Source: Lysinibacillus pinottii (GTDB lineage: Bacteria; Bacillota; Bacilli; Bacillales_A; Planococcaceae). From it: a DNA stretch of 64,000 bases. The DNA lies in the NCBI RefSeq assembly GCF_024753545.1, contig NZ_JANTOO010000018.1, forward strand, positions 191,482 to 255,481, written 5' to 3'. Positions within the stretch are counted from its first letter, which is position 1, and every line of letters begins with the position of its first letter. The translations under genes and the position numbers were made by a program. The notes under the pieces were generated by a model. The model was not told where the DNA came from. It was given only the letters and a program-made list of their open reading frames with translations, and made no database searches. Positions 25,404-34,717 of this stretch are shown here, piece after piece.

Positions 25404-26364
25404 TGATGCGCCCTGTGGTTTTCTTTCCATCACTCACGAAGGATTGATTGCCGAGGTCAATCACACCTTACTAAAATGGATAGGCTTTGAACAGGTGGAT
25501 TTGCTACAACAACATTTAGAAATACTTCTATCTACTCCTAATAAATTAATTTTTCACTCCTATTTTTATCCGGCGATAAATTTAGAACAGCAAGTAGAGG
25601 AATTGTTTATTCATCTCAAACATAAGGAAGGTATGGCCATACCTTTTCTAATGAATGCTAGATTGTATACGGAAGATACGGTAGAGCGAATTGATTGTAT
25701 TTTAGTCAAAATGCAAAAGCGTATTGATTATGAACAAGAGTTACGTTCAGCTAAGAAGCTACTAGAGGCAGCCTACCAAGAAAAAGAACAGGCGTTAGCC
25801 AATTTGGAGCAAATATATGTAGAAATCGAACAACAACAGGCAAAATTATTAACCGTGAATGCTTCCTTAGTTGAATTATCGGAGACAGACAAACTGACGG
25901 GTTTAAAAAATAGGAGATTCTTCCAAGAAAAACTTGAACAACAGCTCAATAGTTATTATGAATCAGCTAAGCCTTTCTCTCTATGCATTCTTGATATTGA
26001 CCACTTTAAAAAGGTTAATGATACGTTTGGACATCAAGTAGGTGACGATGTTCTTGCTCAATTGGCACAGCTATTAACACAACGAGCGCGTAAAGAAGAT
26101 ACCGTCGTTCGTTATGGTGGTGAGGAATTTGTTATGATTTTACCGGAAACCGAGATTGCCGCAGCAAAAGAGATAGGGGAGCAAATAAGAAAAACCGTTG
26201 CGTTAGATCATTGGCCAGTTGGGCAAGTGACCATAAGTATTGGTTTGGCAACCGTCACATCTAAAGATACTGGTACGACCTTGCTAAAGAATGCGGATGA
26301 TGCCTTGTATGCATCGAAAAAAAATGGTCGTAACCAAGTGACCCATTTTTATGATATGAAGTAA
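25387..26364 (+). CDS. PAS-GGDEF diguanylate cyclase
   Basis: A soluble 325-residue protein. The N-terminal PAS domain (about 1-115, beginning NDAPCGFLSITHEG) resembles that of RsbP. A coiled coil of about 40 residues follows, then an active GGDEF domain (about 160-325) with NRRFF, FDIDHFKKVND-type metal site (ILDIDHFKKVND), and GGEEF. The allosteric I-site RKED lies five residues before GGEEF, so product inhibition is expected. It makes c-di-GMP from GTP. Its ATG lies inside the end of the RsbQ-like gene, so the two are translationally coupled. The PAS ligand or modification is unknown. Confidence 0.92.
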   Translation: MEQRLNDAPCGFLSITHEGLIAEVNHTLLKWIGFEQVDLLQQHLEILLSTPNKLIFHSYFYPAINLEQQVEELFIHLKHKEGMAIPFLMNARLYTEDTVERIDCILVKMQKRIDYEQELRSAKKLLEAAYQEKEQALANLEQIYVEIEQQQAKLLTVNASLVELSETDKLTGLKNRRFFQEKLEQQLNSYYESAKPFSLCILDIDHFKKVNDTFGHQVGDDVLAQLAQLLTQRARKEDTVVRYGGEEFVMILPETEIAAAKEIGEQIRKTVALDHWPVGQVTISIGLATVTSKDTGTTLLKNADDALYASKKNGRNQVTHFYDMK

Positions 26365-26371
26365 ATGTGTT

Positions 26372-26767
26372 TTATTGTTCCGCTAATAATTTTTGAATGG
26401 AAGGTAAATCTGCAGGAGCGAAAGAAAGCTCAAGCAATTGCTGACGAGGAACCCATTTTGCTTCAGCGTGTTCCAATATTTGTGGAGTACCTTCAACAAT
26501 AGTGGCTAGATAAGTTTCTAGGTGAACGAAAAATGGTTCATATTCATAAAGAGTTTGCGTTACTGGATCACCAACTTGAATGATGCAGTTGAATTCTTCA
26601 AGGATTTCTCGATAAAGTGCTTGCTGAGGAGTTTCGCCGGATTCAATTTTACCACCAGGGAATTCCCAATAATTAGCGAGCACCATATGGGTATTTCTTA
26701 AAGCACAAAAAATTTCTTGTCGATCATTTTCAATTATGGCACCAACTACATGGATTGTTTTTTTCAT
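26372..26767 (-). CDS. MutT-like Nudix hydrolase
   Basis: The 131-residue (deoxy)nucleoside triphosphate pyrophosphohydrolase carries a complete Nudix box, from GGKIESGETP to REILEEF, near residues 35-57. The second ATG of the ATG-CGG-ATG start is preferred because AAGGGG abuts the first. The relatives are 8-oxo-dGTP and CTP-type pyrophosphatases that clean the nucleotide pool. The true substrate cannot be told from sequence. It is convergent with the cyclase gene, with only 7 bp between the stop codons. Confidence 0.87.
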   Translation of the reverse strand: MKKTIHVVGAIIENDRQEIFCALRNTHMVLANYWEFPGGKIESGETPQQALYREILEEFNCIIQVGDPVTQTLYEYEPFFVHLETYLATIVEGTPQILEHAEAKWVPRQQLLELSFAPADLPSIQKLLAEQ

Positions 26768-26960
26768 CCGCATCCCCTTTTTTGATACTGTAAAATTACT
26801 GAGAAATATGTATGATTATAGCATAATGGATTTATTAGAGCTGTACTAAAGTTATACTTGTCTTAGAAAAATAACAGTTTTCTCACATAGCTATGAAATT
26901 TGGTATTTCCTAAGGTATAATAATGGTCAATATATAGGAAAAAGGCGGTAATAGGTAGCA

Positions 26961-27725
26961 ATGAAGAGAATCGAATCTACGCAAAATGCGTTAGTGAAAT
27001 ATTGGAAAAAATTAGCGACAACAAGAAAAGAGCGGGAACGATCAGGTGAATTCATAGTCGAAGGCTTTCACCTCATAGAAGAAGCATTAAAACATAAGGA
27101 GCAAGTCCTACAGATTATTGTGCGTGAAGGTGTAGATTTACCGATGCTATGGCCAATTGATGGAATCGCTATTGTAGAGGTGACGTCAGTAGTAGCGAAG
27201 GAATTTGCTGAAACAGAAACGTCACAAGGTGTTTTTGCTATTTGTAAACAGCCTGTTTTAGAGGAGGAAGCGAAGACATCTTGGCGTAAAGTGCTATTGA
27301 TCGATGCTGTTCAAGATCCAGGTAATATTGGGACAATGATACGTACAGCTGATGCTGCTGGGTTAGACGCTGTTATTTTAGGGAAGGGTTGTGCCGATAT
27401 CTACAATCCTAAAACATTACGAGCTGCACAAGGCTCACATTTCCACATCCCTGTAGTACGTGAAGAATTAACAGAATGTGTCGACTTTTTACAGGATCAA
27501 GGAGTACCTGTATTTGGTACGGCATTGGATGAAGACGCGGTGCCTTATAGCGACATTCATCATACTGGTGCATTTGCGATTATAATGGGGAATGAAGGAA
27601 GTGGTATTCAGCCACAGCTTTTAGCAATGACAGACCAAAATATAATCATTCCTATTTTGGGTCAGGCAGAATCACTAAACGTAGCTGTTGCAACCGGTAT
27701 AGTTCTATATGGTTTTGTGAGATAA
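26961..27725 (+). CDS. ysgA: TrmH/SpoU family RNA 2'-O-methyltransferase (YsgA-like)
   Basis: The 254-residue SPOUT methyltransferase has an N-terminal RNA-binding SpoU substrate-binding domain (residues 1-90). The knotted catalytic domain carries DAVQDPGNIGTMIRTADAAG (motif 1 with the conserved Asn/Arg), IIMGNEGSGI (motif 2) and PILGQAESLNVAVATGI (motif 3). These supply the S-adenosylmethionine site and knot. Gene order before pheST matches Bacillus ysgA. It probably methylates a ribose in rRNA or tRNA; the target nucleotide is not defined by the sequence. Confidence 0.9.
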   Translation: MKRIESTQNALVKYWKKLATTRKERERSGEFIVEGFHLIEEALKHKEQVLQIIVREGVDLPMLWPIDGIAIVEVTSVVAKEFAETETSQGVFAICKQPVLEEEAKTSWRKVLLIDAVQDPGNIGTMIRTADAAGLDAVILGKGCADIYNPKTLRAAQGSHFHIPVVREELTECVDFLQDQGVPVFGTALDEDAVPYSDIHHTGAFAIIMGNEGSGIQPQLLAMTDQNIIIPILGQAESLNVAVATGIVLYGFVR

Positions 27726-27757
27726 TTAAGTGATTCATGCTTGTTGCTAGTTGTCCC

Positions 27758-27787
27758 TTGATTTGCAACAGTTTATTATTGTATAAT
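27758..27787 (+). promoter_or_regulatory. Promoter of the pheS T-box transcript
   Basis: TTGATT (27758-27763), an 18 bp spacer and TATAAT (27782-27787) lie just before the leader. Confidence 0.6.
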
Positions 27788-27820
27788 TAACTCTAAAATG
27801 TAAGTTTAAATATGAAATGC

Positions 27821-28075
27821 TATGACCGGGAAGTAGTAAAAATTGTGAATGGACGACAGGGAGCGTGTGGCCGGAGATTGAGAGCCAACGCCGTACCGAT
27901 GCAATTTTGAATTCAGCCCGTGAGCAGCTACCGGGACCAGCCTAATGCTGTAAAGGTAAGCCGGCTTTATCAAGTCGTTATGTCAATGAAGTGATTGTAA
28001 GGATATTGGGCCTTGCAATAACTAGGGTGGTACCGCGAATATGTCCTCGTCCCTTTTTTAGGGGCGAGTTTTTTT
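27821..28075 (+). promoter_or_regulatory. Phenylalanine T-box leader of pheST
   Basis: Stem I starts with CCGGGAAGTAGTAA and closes on CCCG. The specifier is TTC (Phe) at 27912-27914 followed by A, in the context TTGAA-TTC-A. The T-box AGGGTGGTACCGCG is at 28024-28037. The terminator CTCGTCCC / GGGGCGAG with a T-run ends at about 28075. Uncharged tRNA-Phe stabilises the antiterminator and turns the operon on. Confidence 0.95.
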
Positions 28076-28116
28076 ATGCCTAAAAACAGGCGTTAATTTT
28101 CTAGGGAGGTTTTAAC

Positions 28117-29154
28117 ATGGAAGAGCAATTAAAGCAATTAGAGCAAGAAGCACTTGCTAAAATTGAAGCGGCAGCAAGTCTAAAAGAATTAAATGAAGTA
28201 CGTGTTGCATATTTAGGGAAAAAAGGGCCCATTACTGATTTATTAAAAGGTATGGGTAAATTATCAGCTGAAGAGCGACCAAAAATGGGTGCTTTAGTGA
28301 ATAATGTTCGTGAAAACGTAACGGCAGTATTAGAGTCAAAGGCTGCTGTACTTGAAGAAGCGGCTATTGCTGAAAAATTAGCAAGTGAGTCGATTGATGT
28401 TACTTTACCTGGACGTGCAATAAAAGTCGGGAATCGTCATCCATTGACACGTGTTATTGAAGAAATTGAAGATTTATTTATTGGCATGGGCTATGAAATT
28501 GCAGAGGGTCCTGAAGTAGAGAAGGACTACTATAACTTTGAAGCATTAAATTTACCAAAGGGTCATCCTGCTCGTGACATGCAAGACTCGTTCTATATTT
28601 CCGAGGAAATATTATTACGTACCCATACATCACCTGTACAGGCTCGTACTATGGAAGCTAAAAAAGGTGAATCTATTCGTATCATCTGTCCAGGAAAAGT
28701 ATTCCGTCGTGATAATGATGATGCCACTCACTCACATCAATTTATGCAAATTGAAGGTTTAGTAATTGGGGAAAATATTCGTATGAGTGATTTAAAAGGA
28801 ACTTTAGATACCTTAGCAAAAAAAATGTTTGGTGCTGAACGTGAAATTCGACTTCGTCCGAGCTTCTTCCCATTCACAGAACCATCTGTTGAAATGGATA
28901 TCTCATGCTTTAAATGCGGTGGTGCAGGATGTAACGTATGTAAGAGCACTGGCTGGATTGAGATACTAGGAGCAGGTATGGTTCATCCAAACGTCTTAGA
29001 AATGGCTGGCTATGATCCGAAGAAAGTTTCTGGTTTCGCATTTGGTATTGGTGCAGAGCGTATTGCCATGTTGAAATATGGTGTCGACGATATTCGACAT
29101 TTCTATACAAGTGACACTCGTTTCTTATCACAATTCGAGCGAACAGAGGCGTAA
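28117..29154 (+). CDS. pheS: Phenylalanyl-tRNA synthetase alpha subunit
   Basis: The 345-residue catalytic subunit of the (alpha-beta)2 enzyme starts with an N-terminal coiled coil (residues 1-85) that contacts tRNA. The class II core follows: HPARDMQDSFY near residue 148, LLRTHTSPVQAR near 167, and motif 3 at FGIGAERIAMLKYG near 309. A CxxC-type cluster (CFKCGGAGCNVC) near residues 264-275 is seen in many bacterial PheS proteins. The Shine-Dalgarno sequence is AGGGAGG. It is separated from pheT by 12 bp. Confidence 0.98.
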   Translation: MEEQLKQLEQEALAKIEAAASLKELNEVRVAYLGKKGPITDLLKGMGKLSAEERPKMGALVNNVRENVTAVLESKAAVLEEAAIAEKLASESIDVTLPGRAIKVGNRHPLTRVIEEIEDLFIGMGYEIAEGPEVEKDYYNFEALNLPKGHPARDMQDSFYISEEILLRTHTSPVQARTMEAKKGESIRIICPGKVFRRDNDDATHSHQFMQIEGLVIGENIRMSDLKGTLDTLAKKMFGAEREIRLRPSFFPFTEPSVEMDISCFKCGGAGCNVCKSTGWIEILGAGMVHPNVLEMAGYDPKKVSGFAFGIGAERIAMLKYGVDDIRHFYTSDTRFLSQFERTEA

Positions 29155-29166
29155 GGGGGATAAAAT

Positions 29167-31584
29167 ATGTTAGTATCATTAGAATGGTTAAAAGAATATG
29201 TCAATACACAGGACTTAGCACCTGAGCTATTAGCAGAAAAAATTACACGCTCAGGGATTGAAGTAGACGCAGTCATTGATCGTGCGAATGCAATGGATAA
29301 AGTTGTAGTCGGATATGTTGTATCAAAGGATAAACATCCAGAAGCCGATAAATTAAATATTTGTCAAGTTGATGTTGGAGAAGAAGAGCCTCAACAAATT
29401 ATTTGTGGTGCTCCCAATGTAGATGCTGGTCAAAAAGTAATTGTGGCTCGCCCAGGTGCCCATTTGCCAGGCGGTATTAAAATTAAAAAGGCCAAACTCC
29501 GAGGACATGAATCAAATGGCATGATCTGTTCATTACAAGAGCTTGGTATTGAAGGAAAGCTTGTTCCTAAAGCTTATTCTGAGGGCATTTACGTGCTTCC
29601 GGAGGATGCGGAAGTAGGAACTGACGCGCTAGCCATTCTAGGCTTACGCGATACGGTGCTAGAGCTTGGTTTAACACCAAATCGCTCAGATGCACTTTCA
29701 ATGCTAGGTGTAGCGTATGAGGTGGGTGCTATCCTGTCAGAGGAAGTAAAGTATCCAAATATCGCTTATCAAGCTGCCAATGAAAAAGCAGAGGATTTAC
29801 TAAAGCTTCGCGTGGAAGATATGCAAGCAAATCCAATGTACGTCGCAAAAGTTGTGAAAAATGTCAAAATTGGTGAGTCTCCAATGTGGCTTCAAAATCG
29901 TTTGATGGCAGCAGGTGTGCGCCCGCATAATAACGTAGTGGATGTGACGAATTATGTGTTAATGGAATATGGTCAACCACTTCATGCCTTCGACTATGAT
30001 AGCCTAGCAACGGGTGAAATCGTTGTTCGTAAAGCGACAGATGGTGAGAAAATCACAACTTTGGATGATCAAGAACGTACATTAAGAGCGTCAGATTTAG
30101 TTATTACGAATGGCAAAGAGCCAGTTGCTATAGCTGGTTTAATGGGTGGTGCTAATTCTGAGGTAACGGATTCTACAACGACTGTTGTCATTGAATCAGC
30201 TTATTTCGATGGCTTAACAGTGCGTCAAACATCTCGTCATCTTGGCCTTCGATCAGATGCATCTGCTCGCTTTGAAAAAGGGGTGGACCCTAACCGTGTT
30301 TTACCTGCTGCCGAACGTGCTGCAACATTACTTGCTGCATTAGCTGGTGGTGAAGTATTGGAAGGAACATGTATAGTAGACGAGTTAGACAAAACACCAG
30401 CACGTGTTGTCGTTTCACCAGATTTTATTAACGAACGTTTAGGCATGAAGATCGCATTAGAGGATATGCTTTCTATTTTAGAGCGCCTAAAATTCGGAGT
30501 AGAAGCTGCAAATGGTTTATTAATTATTGATGCACCAACACGTCGTCAGGATATTAAAATCGAAGAGGATATCGTAGAGGAAATTGCTCGACTTTATGGC
30601 TATGATGAGATTCCAATGACATTACCAGAAGGTGCAACACAAGTAGGTAGTTTGACATCTTATCAAGCTAATCGTCGTGTTGTTCGTAGCTATATGGAGG
30701 GTGCTGGTCTGTATCAAGCTGTGACGTATTCATTAACATCTGATGCGCTGTCACAACGATTTGCATTGAAAGCCGAGCCAGTAACTCGTTTACTAATGCC
30801 TATGAGCGAAGATCGCTCTACACTACGACAAAGCCTAGTTCCACACTTAATCGAAGCAGCAGCCTATAATGTTGCCCGCCAAGCAGACAGTGTAGCACTA
30901 TATGAAATTGGCTCAGTATTTCTTGGTCAATCGGAGGAAGGACAGCCTTTCGAAGAAGAGCATCTAGCAGCAGTCCTTACAGGGAAATGGCTAGATCACG
31001 CATGGCAAGGTGAGAAAAAGGCTGTAGATTTCTTCGTCTTAAAAGGTGTTATCGAGGGTGTCATTGGCAAGCTTGGTCTAGGAAATCGTATTTCATTTGA
31101 AAAAGCACAAATTGATGGATTACATCCAGGTCGTACAGCTAGCATATTATTAGATGGCGAGCAAGTTGGGATCATAGGTGGACTACATCCTGCAGAGGAA
31201 AAAGCATGGGGTGTAAAAGATACTTATATCATGGAAATGAATCTCGTTGCTCTATTAAATGCAACAAATCAAGAAGCGCCACTTGCTTATACACCAGTAC
31301 CTCGTTTCCCTGCAATGTCTCGTGATATTGCGCTCATTATGGACCGTATAACAACTGCAGGTGAAGTCGTTAAAGCTATTAATGAAGCCGGCGTGAAATT
31401 ATTGAAGGATATCCGTGTATTTGACGTTTACGAAGGTGAGAAAATGGAGCAAGGGAAAAAATCTGTAGCATTCTCACTCACATACTTCGACCCAGAACGT
31501 ACGTTAACAGATGAAGAAGTAGTAGCTGCACACAATAAAGTACTAAAAGCAATTGCTACAATCGACGGTACAGAGGTACGCTAA
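29167..31584 (+). CDS. pheT: Phenylalanyl-tRNA synthetase beta subunit
   Basis: A full-length 805-residue subunit. The N-terminal EMAP/tRNA-binding domain (about 40-150) has the VGYVVSKDKHPEADKLNICQVD signature. The B3/B4 editing domain (about 200-400) follows, where RSDASARFEKGVDP is recognisable. Next come the B5 domain and a catalytic-like core, and the C-terminal ferredoxin-fold anticodon-binding domain (about 710-805), with PRFPAMSRDIALI. It hydrolyses mischarged Tyr-tRNA-Phe. The transcript ends at a hairpin at about 31629-31665. Confidence 0.98.
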   Translation: MLVSLEWLKEYVNTQDLAPELLAEKITRSGIEVDAVIDRANAMDKVVVGYVVSKDKHPEADKLNICQVDVGEEEPQQIICGAPNVDAGQKVIVARPGAHLPGGIKIKKAKLRGHESNGMICSLQELGIEGKLVPKAYSEGIYVLPEDAEVGTDALAILGLRDTVLELGLTPNRSDALSMLGVAYEVGAILSEEVKYPNIAYQAANEKAEDLLKLRVEDMQANPMYVAKVVKNVKIGESPMWLQNRLMAAGVRPHNNVVDVTNYVLMEYGQPLHAFDYDSLATGEIVVRKATDGEKITTLDDQERTLRASDLVITNGKEPVAIAGLMGGANSEVTDSTTTVVIESAYFDGLTVRQTSRHLGLRSDASARFEKGVDPNRVLPAAERAATLLAALAGGEVLEGTCIVDELDKTPARVVVSPDFINERLGMKIALEDMLSILERLKFGVEAANGLLIIDAPTRRQDIKIEEDIVEEIARLYGYDEIPMTLPEGATQVGSLTSYQANRRVVRSYMEGAGLYQAVTYSLTSDALSQRFALKAEPVTRLLMPMSEDRSTLRQSLVPHLIEAAAYNVARQADSVALYEIGSVFLGQSEEGQPFEEEHLAAVLTGKWLDHAWQGEKKAVDFFVLKGVIEGVIGKLGLGNRISFEKAQIDGLHPGRTASILLDGEQVGIIGGLHPAEEKAWGVKDTYIMEMNLVALLNATNQEAPLAYTPVPRFPAMSRDIALIMDRITTAGEVVKAINEAGVKLLKDIRVFDVYEGEKMEQGKKSVAFSLTYFDPERTLTDEEVVAAHNKVLKAIATIDGTEVR

Positions 31585-31628
31585 AATTTATAATAAAGAC
31601 TGTCGTTTTAGATGGTCTTAAACTTAGT

Positions 31629-31668
31629 CAAAAGTCATCGAGAAGTTTACTCTCGATGACTTTTGTCA
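31629..31668 (+). terminator. Terminator after pheT
   Basis: AAAAGTCATCGAGA / TCTCGATGACTTTT is a long stem followed by a T-rich stretch. It could also be part of the adjacent IS remnant. Confidence 0.65.
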
Positions 31669-31743
31669 TTTTTCTTTCTCTTTTATTTTCAATATTTAGT
31701 AAATCATTGCTATCCAACATTCTCTTCGAGCATAGATGCTCTA

Positions 31744-32517
31744 TTAAGCTGTCTGCCACGTCCAAATAGCTAGTTTCTTTAAATTCATGGCAGCAAAAGT
31801 AAGCATCGCCTGCATGGACCATTTTTTTAGACCTCTTAAGGTTGTCCATCGCTTACCATGCTTTTCTTTTGCATCCGCAAAGACACGCTCAATCGTTTCT
31901 TTGCGCTTGGCATAAATTTGTTTGATGTCATAGGAATGGCGTAAATGTTCAGCTTCCTCCACATACGACGCCCAAATATGACGTTGAATGAGTTTTTGAT
32001 GATGCTTACTTTCTGTACATTGGGAAAGGCATGGACACTTCGCACAAATCAAAGGATTCGATTTATATTGGCGATATCCTTCCTTCGTCGTTGTCGCATA
32101 CTTCAATATCTGCTCTTGTGGGCAAAGATAACAATTATAGTGCTCGTCATATATATACTCATGCTTTCGGAAGAATCCATCTTTCGTTTTAGGACGTGTA
32201 TATGGAAGAACAGGCAACATTTGATTCTCTAACAAAAAGTTCGTAATCGCTGGTGTTTTATAGGCTGCGTCTGCCGCAACAGCTAATGGTTTTTGAACGT
32301 TTTGAATGACCCTTTCCACAAGTGGCTGCAATACATGGCTATCGTGCACATTTTCCGGAGTCACAATGGCACCTAAGACAAAGCCTTCTAAAGGATAGAT
32401 AAATGAAAAATCAATAGCAGCCTCTAGTTTTCGCACTAAATGATTGTTGGGAACTAATGGATCAATCGTTAACATTTCTAATTGTTCTCGTTCATTGGAT
32501 GGATTCTTCGTCATCAT
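31744..32517 (-). pseudogene. IS1182-family transposase with a large internal in-frame deletion
   Basis: The open frame encodes 257 residues, whereas IS1182 transposases usually have about 450-480. The N terminus (MTKNPSNEREQLEML...AAIDFSFIYPL, residues 1-43) is normal. It then jumps directly to EGFVLGAIVTPENVHDS, which belongs about 200 residues further on. The C-terminal half (YKTPAI, CPQEQILKY, the cysteine pairs and ERVFADAKEKHG) is intact. The missing part contains the first catalytic aspartate, so no activity is expected. Possible terminal repeats are AAAGACTGTC near 31595 and its imperfect inverse near 32741-32763. It interrupts the pheT-rnhC neighbourhood. Confidence 0.88.
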
Positions 32518-32579
32518 CGTTTATCACCTCAAAAATTTACTTTTCAACACCCTATGTAGATGGAGTACTTTATGTAGAA

Positions 32580-32706
32580 GTTGATGGGAACGAAGGGCGG
32601 CGACTCCTGCGGGAAAAGCGGGAAAGTCGAGATCCTGGACTGAGCGAAGCGAGGGAAGCAGCTCGACCCCGCCCGCGGAAAGCGTCCGCCCGTAGTGGAA
32701 ATCAAC
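32580..32706. repeat. GC-rich palindromic intergenic repeat
   Basis: A 127-base block is bounded by GTTGAT and ATCAAC. Inside these, GGGCGG pairs with CCGCCC, and a central part rich in CGAGCGAAGCG-like steps can fold into branched hairpins. Its GC content is far above that of the surroundings. Blocks of this appearance are dispersed in intergenic regions of many Bacillaceae genomes; that is from general knowledge. An open frame across it is a by-product of the GC content. It lies between the IS remnant and rnhC. Confidence 0.75.
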
Positions 32707-32790
32707 GGCTTTACTTTATTTCATTGTAAAAGAAAAAATACTGTCATATAGACAATCTTTTTTAGTGGTTAATTTATATATAGTAGTTTT

Positions 32791-33717
32791 TTAAATCATC
32801 TTTCTCGCTTTTTCTGTATTAGCAAAATGCCATTTTGTAATGGAGCGTAGAAATTCTTCGCCTTGTTTACGCCAAATACGTGCAGCTTGCACATCTACCT
32901 TGTTTGAGGCCCCTTTCATTAACTCTAGACCCGCTATATCACTTAGACGATCCATTTCCTTTAAAAACGCAGCACGAGCTAGAATGGATGCTGTGGCCAC
33001 GGCTACATGCAATTGCTCGGCTTTAGTAGAAAAGTACACGCTTTCCTGTACAATTTCTCGTTCGTTTTTTAAGTAATTGTAATAAACACCCCGTTCTGCA
33101 AACTGATCAATTAAGATATATTCAGGTGTTTCGGGAGCCATTTTTGCCAGGGTGTTGTGCAGTGCCTTGTTGTGCATCATGGCTTTCATTTTCCCTTGTG
33201 AATAGCCTTTTGCTTGTAGGCTGTTATATTTTTCATTGCGTAAGATGAGAACACTATGAACGCAGGCTGCTCGTAAATCAGGAGCAATTTTCCGCATATA
33301 ATCATCCGATAACATTTTTGAGTCTTTGACACCAAGCTCATTGATTAGTTCAATTTTGGATGAAGGTACATACACGGCAGCTACTGTCATGGGGCCAAAA
33401 TAATCCCCTGTGCCTGTTTCATCTGAGCCTAATACGGACATCAATGCAAATTGGTCTGGTAGTGTATCCCCCTTTGCCCCAATAATAGCTGATTTCGAAT
33501 TCGGTGTTTTTTCAATTGTCCCCCAGCGGGCAGCTTCACGCTCAGCGCCACCACCTTGAAACATTAATTTTCCTGATTTATACATTGTTATGGAGGTATC
33601 TGGTAGTTTTGCGGCGAAGATTACACCAGCAGCCTTACGTTCAATATAGTTGGCTGCATAGTATGCCATCACCTCTTTTTGAATATTTGTTGAAATGGAA
33701 AGCACAATATTTGACAT
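32791..33717 (-). CDS. rnhC: Ribonuclease HIII
   Basis: Cleaves the RNA strand of RNA-DNA hybrids. The 308-residue protein has the N-terminal TBP-like substrate-binding domain typical of RNase HIII (about 1-85) and a catalytic core starting GSDETGTGDYFGPMTVAAVYV, with the Asp-Glu pair near residue 96. Further acidic catalytic positions are in VKDSKMLSD and ILIDQFAE. Its gene is divergent from zapA, in the conserved rnhC-zapA-cvpA order. The Shine-Dalgarno sequence is AAAGGA. Confidence 0.95.
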   Translation of the reverse strand: MSNIVLSISTNIQKEVMAYYAANYIERKAAGVIFAAKLPDTSITMYKSGKLMFQGGGAEREAARWGTIEKTPNSKSAIIGAKGDTLPDQFALMSVLGSDETGTGDYFGPMTVAAVYVPSSKIELINELGVKDSKMLSDDYMRKIAPDLRAACVHSVLILRNEKYNSLQAKGYSQGKMKAMMHNKALHNTLAKMAPETPEYILIDQFAERGVYYNYLKNEREIVQESVYFSTKAEQLHVAVATASILARAAFLKEMDRLSDIAGLELMKGASNKVDVQAARIWRKQGEEFLRSITKWHFANTEKARKMI

Positions 33718-33852
33718 TTAATCGATCCTTTCTGTCCTCATTGTTCACAATTTTATACCTTTCATGGTATGATAATAAATAGCTTTTTTGTGTGATGGTG
33801 CTAGCAAGCGAAAAAAATCTTGCGAGTATCGAATTTATAGGAGGGTGCGACT

Positions 33853-34113
33853 ATGGAAAAACAAGAAAAGAATAAAATTTCTGTGGAAATATATGGTCAT
33901 ACATATAAAATGGTCGGCTTGGAATCCATTGGCCATATGCGACTTGTTGCTTCGATTGTTGATGACCGTATGCGCGAGATGAACGTACATAATCCCTCAC
34001 TTGATAGCACAAAACTTGCTGTTCTGACAGCAGTAAATACAGTACATGATAATTTACTATTAAAAGAGCGGCTGGAGCAACTGGAAGAAGAATTGAAAAA
34101 ATTAAAGGGTTGA
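33853..34113 (+). CDS. zapA: Cell division protein ZapA
   Basis: An 86-residue FtsZ-ring stabiliser. The N-terminal domain ([15 protein letters not shown]) and the C-terminal coiled coil (about 55-86, [18 protein letters not shown]) match Bacillus ZapA. It bundles FtsZ filaments at midcell. The stop overlaps the start of the next gene by 4 bases (ATGA-type coupling). Confidence 0.93.
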
Positions 34114-34658
34114 AGAGAATGTTAGATTTAATCATATTAGTGGTACTGTTAGCTGGAATTGGTGTCGGTGCAAAACGTGGTTTTATTGTACAAATGATGC
34201 ACATTGTCAGCTTTATAGTAGCCCTAATTGTTGCGTATATTTATTATAAGCCATTAGCACAAAAATTTGTATTTTGGGTTCCATATCCAGGAGTTACTGA
34301 TACAGGTAGTCTTGGTGTCGTGATAGACAGTCTAGATTTAGACCGCACATTCTATCGTGTAATTGCTTTTGCGGTAATTTTCTTCGCCGTAAAAATAACA
34401 TTGCAAATTGTGGCATCGATTTTTGACTTTATCGCTTATTTACCTGTACTGAATACAGTAAATCGTTGGCTAGGAGCGCTGTTCGGCATGATTGAAAACT
34501 ATTTAATTATGTTTATTTTGCTATACGTATGCGCTTTACTACCGATTGATAGCATACAAAATTTAATGTCGAAGTCATTGTTAAGTGGTCTTATTTTAGA
34601 GCATACACCGGTCATTACAAAGATGTTCCAAAACTGGTGGTATATTTATATGCAATAG
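34110..34658 (+). CDS. yshB: CvpA family membrane protein (YshB)
   Basis: The 182-residue protein has four predicted membrane helices: about 2-20, 24-45, 79-105 and 118-142. It belongs to the colicin V production (CvpA) family. It starts within the last codons of zapA and so is translationally coupled. The family is linked to envelope and division-related phenotypes in other bacteria, but no biochemical function is known. Confidence 0.87.
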
Positions 34659-34717
34659 TCAACTATGCACTTCTCTCTGTTTTGAGAGAAGTGTTTTTAC
34701 GATAGGAGGAATTATTG

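Noticed and set aside
32457..32729. A 90-codon open frame over the GC-rich repeat
   Set aside because: The Arg/Ala-rich translation simply reflects the repeat; the frame also runs antisense to the transposase start.
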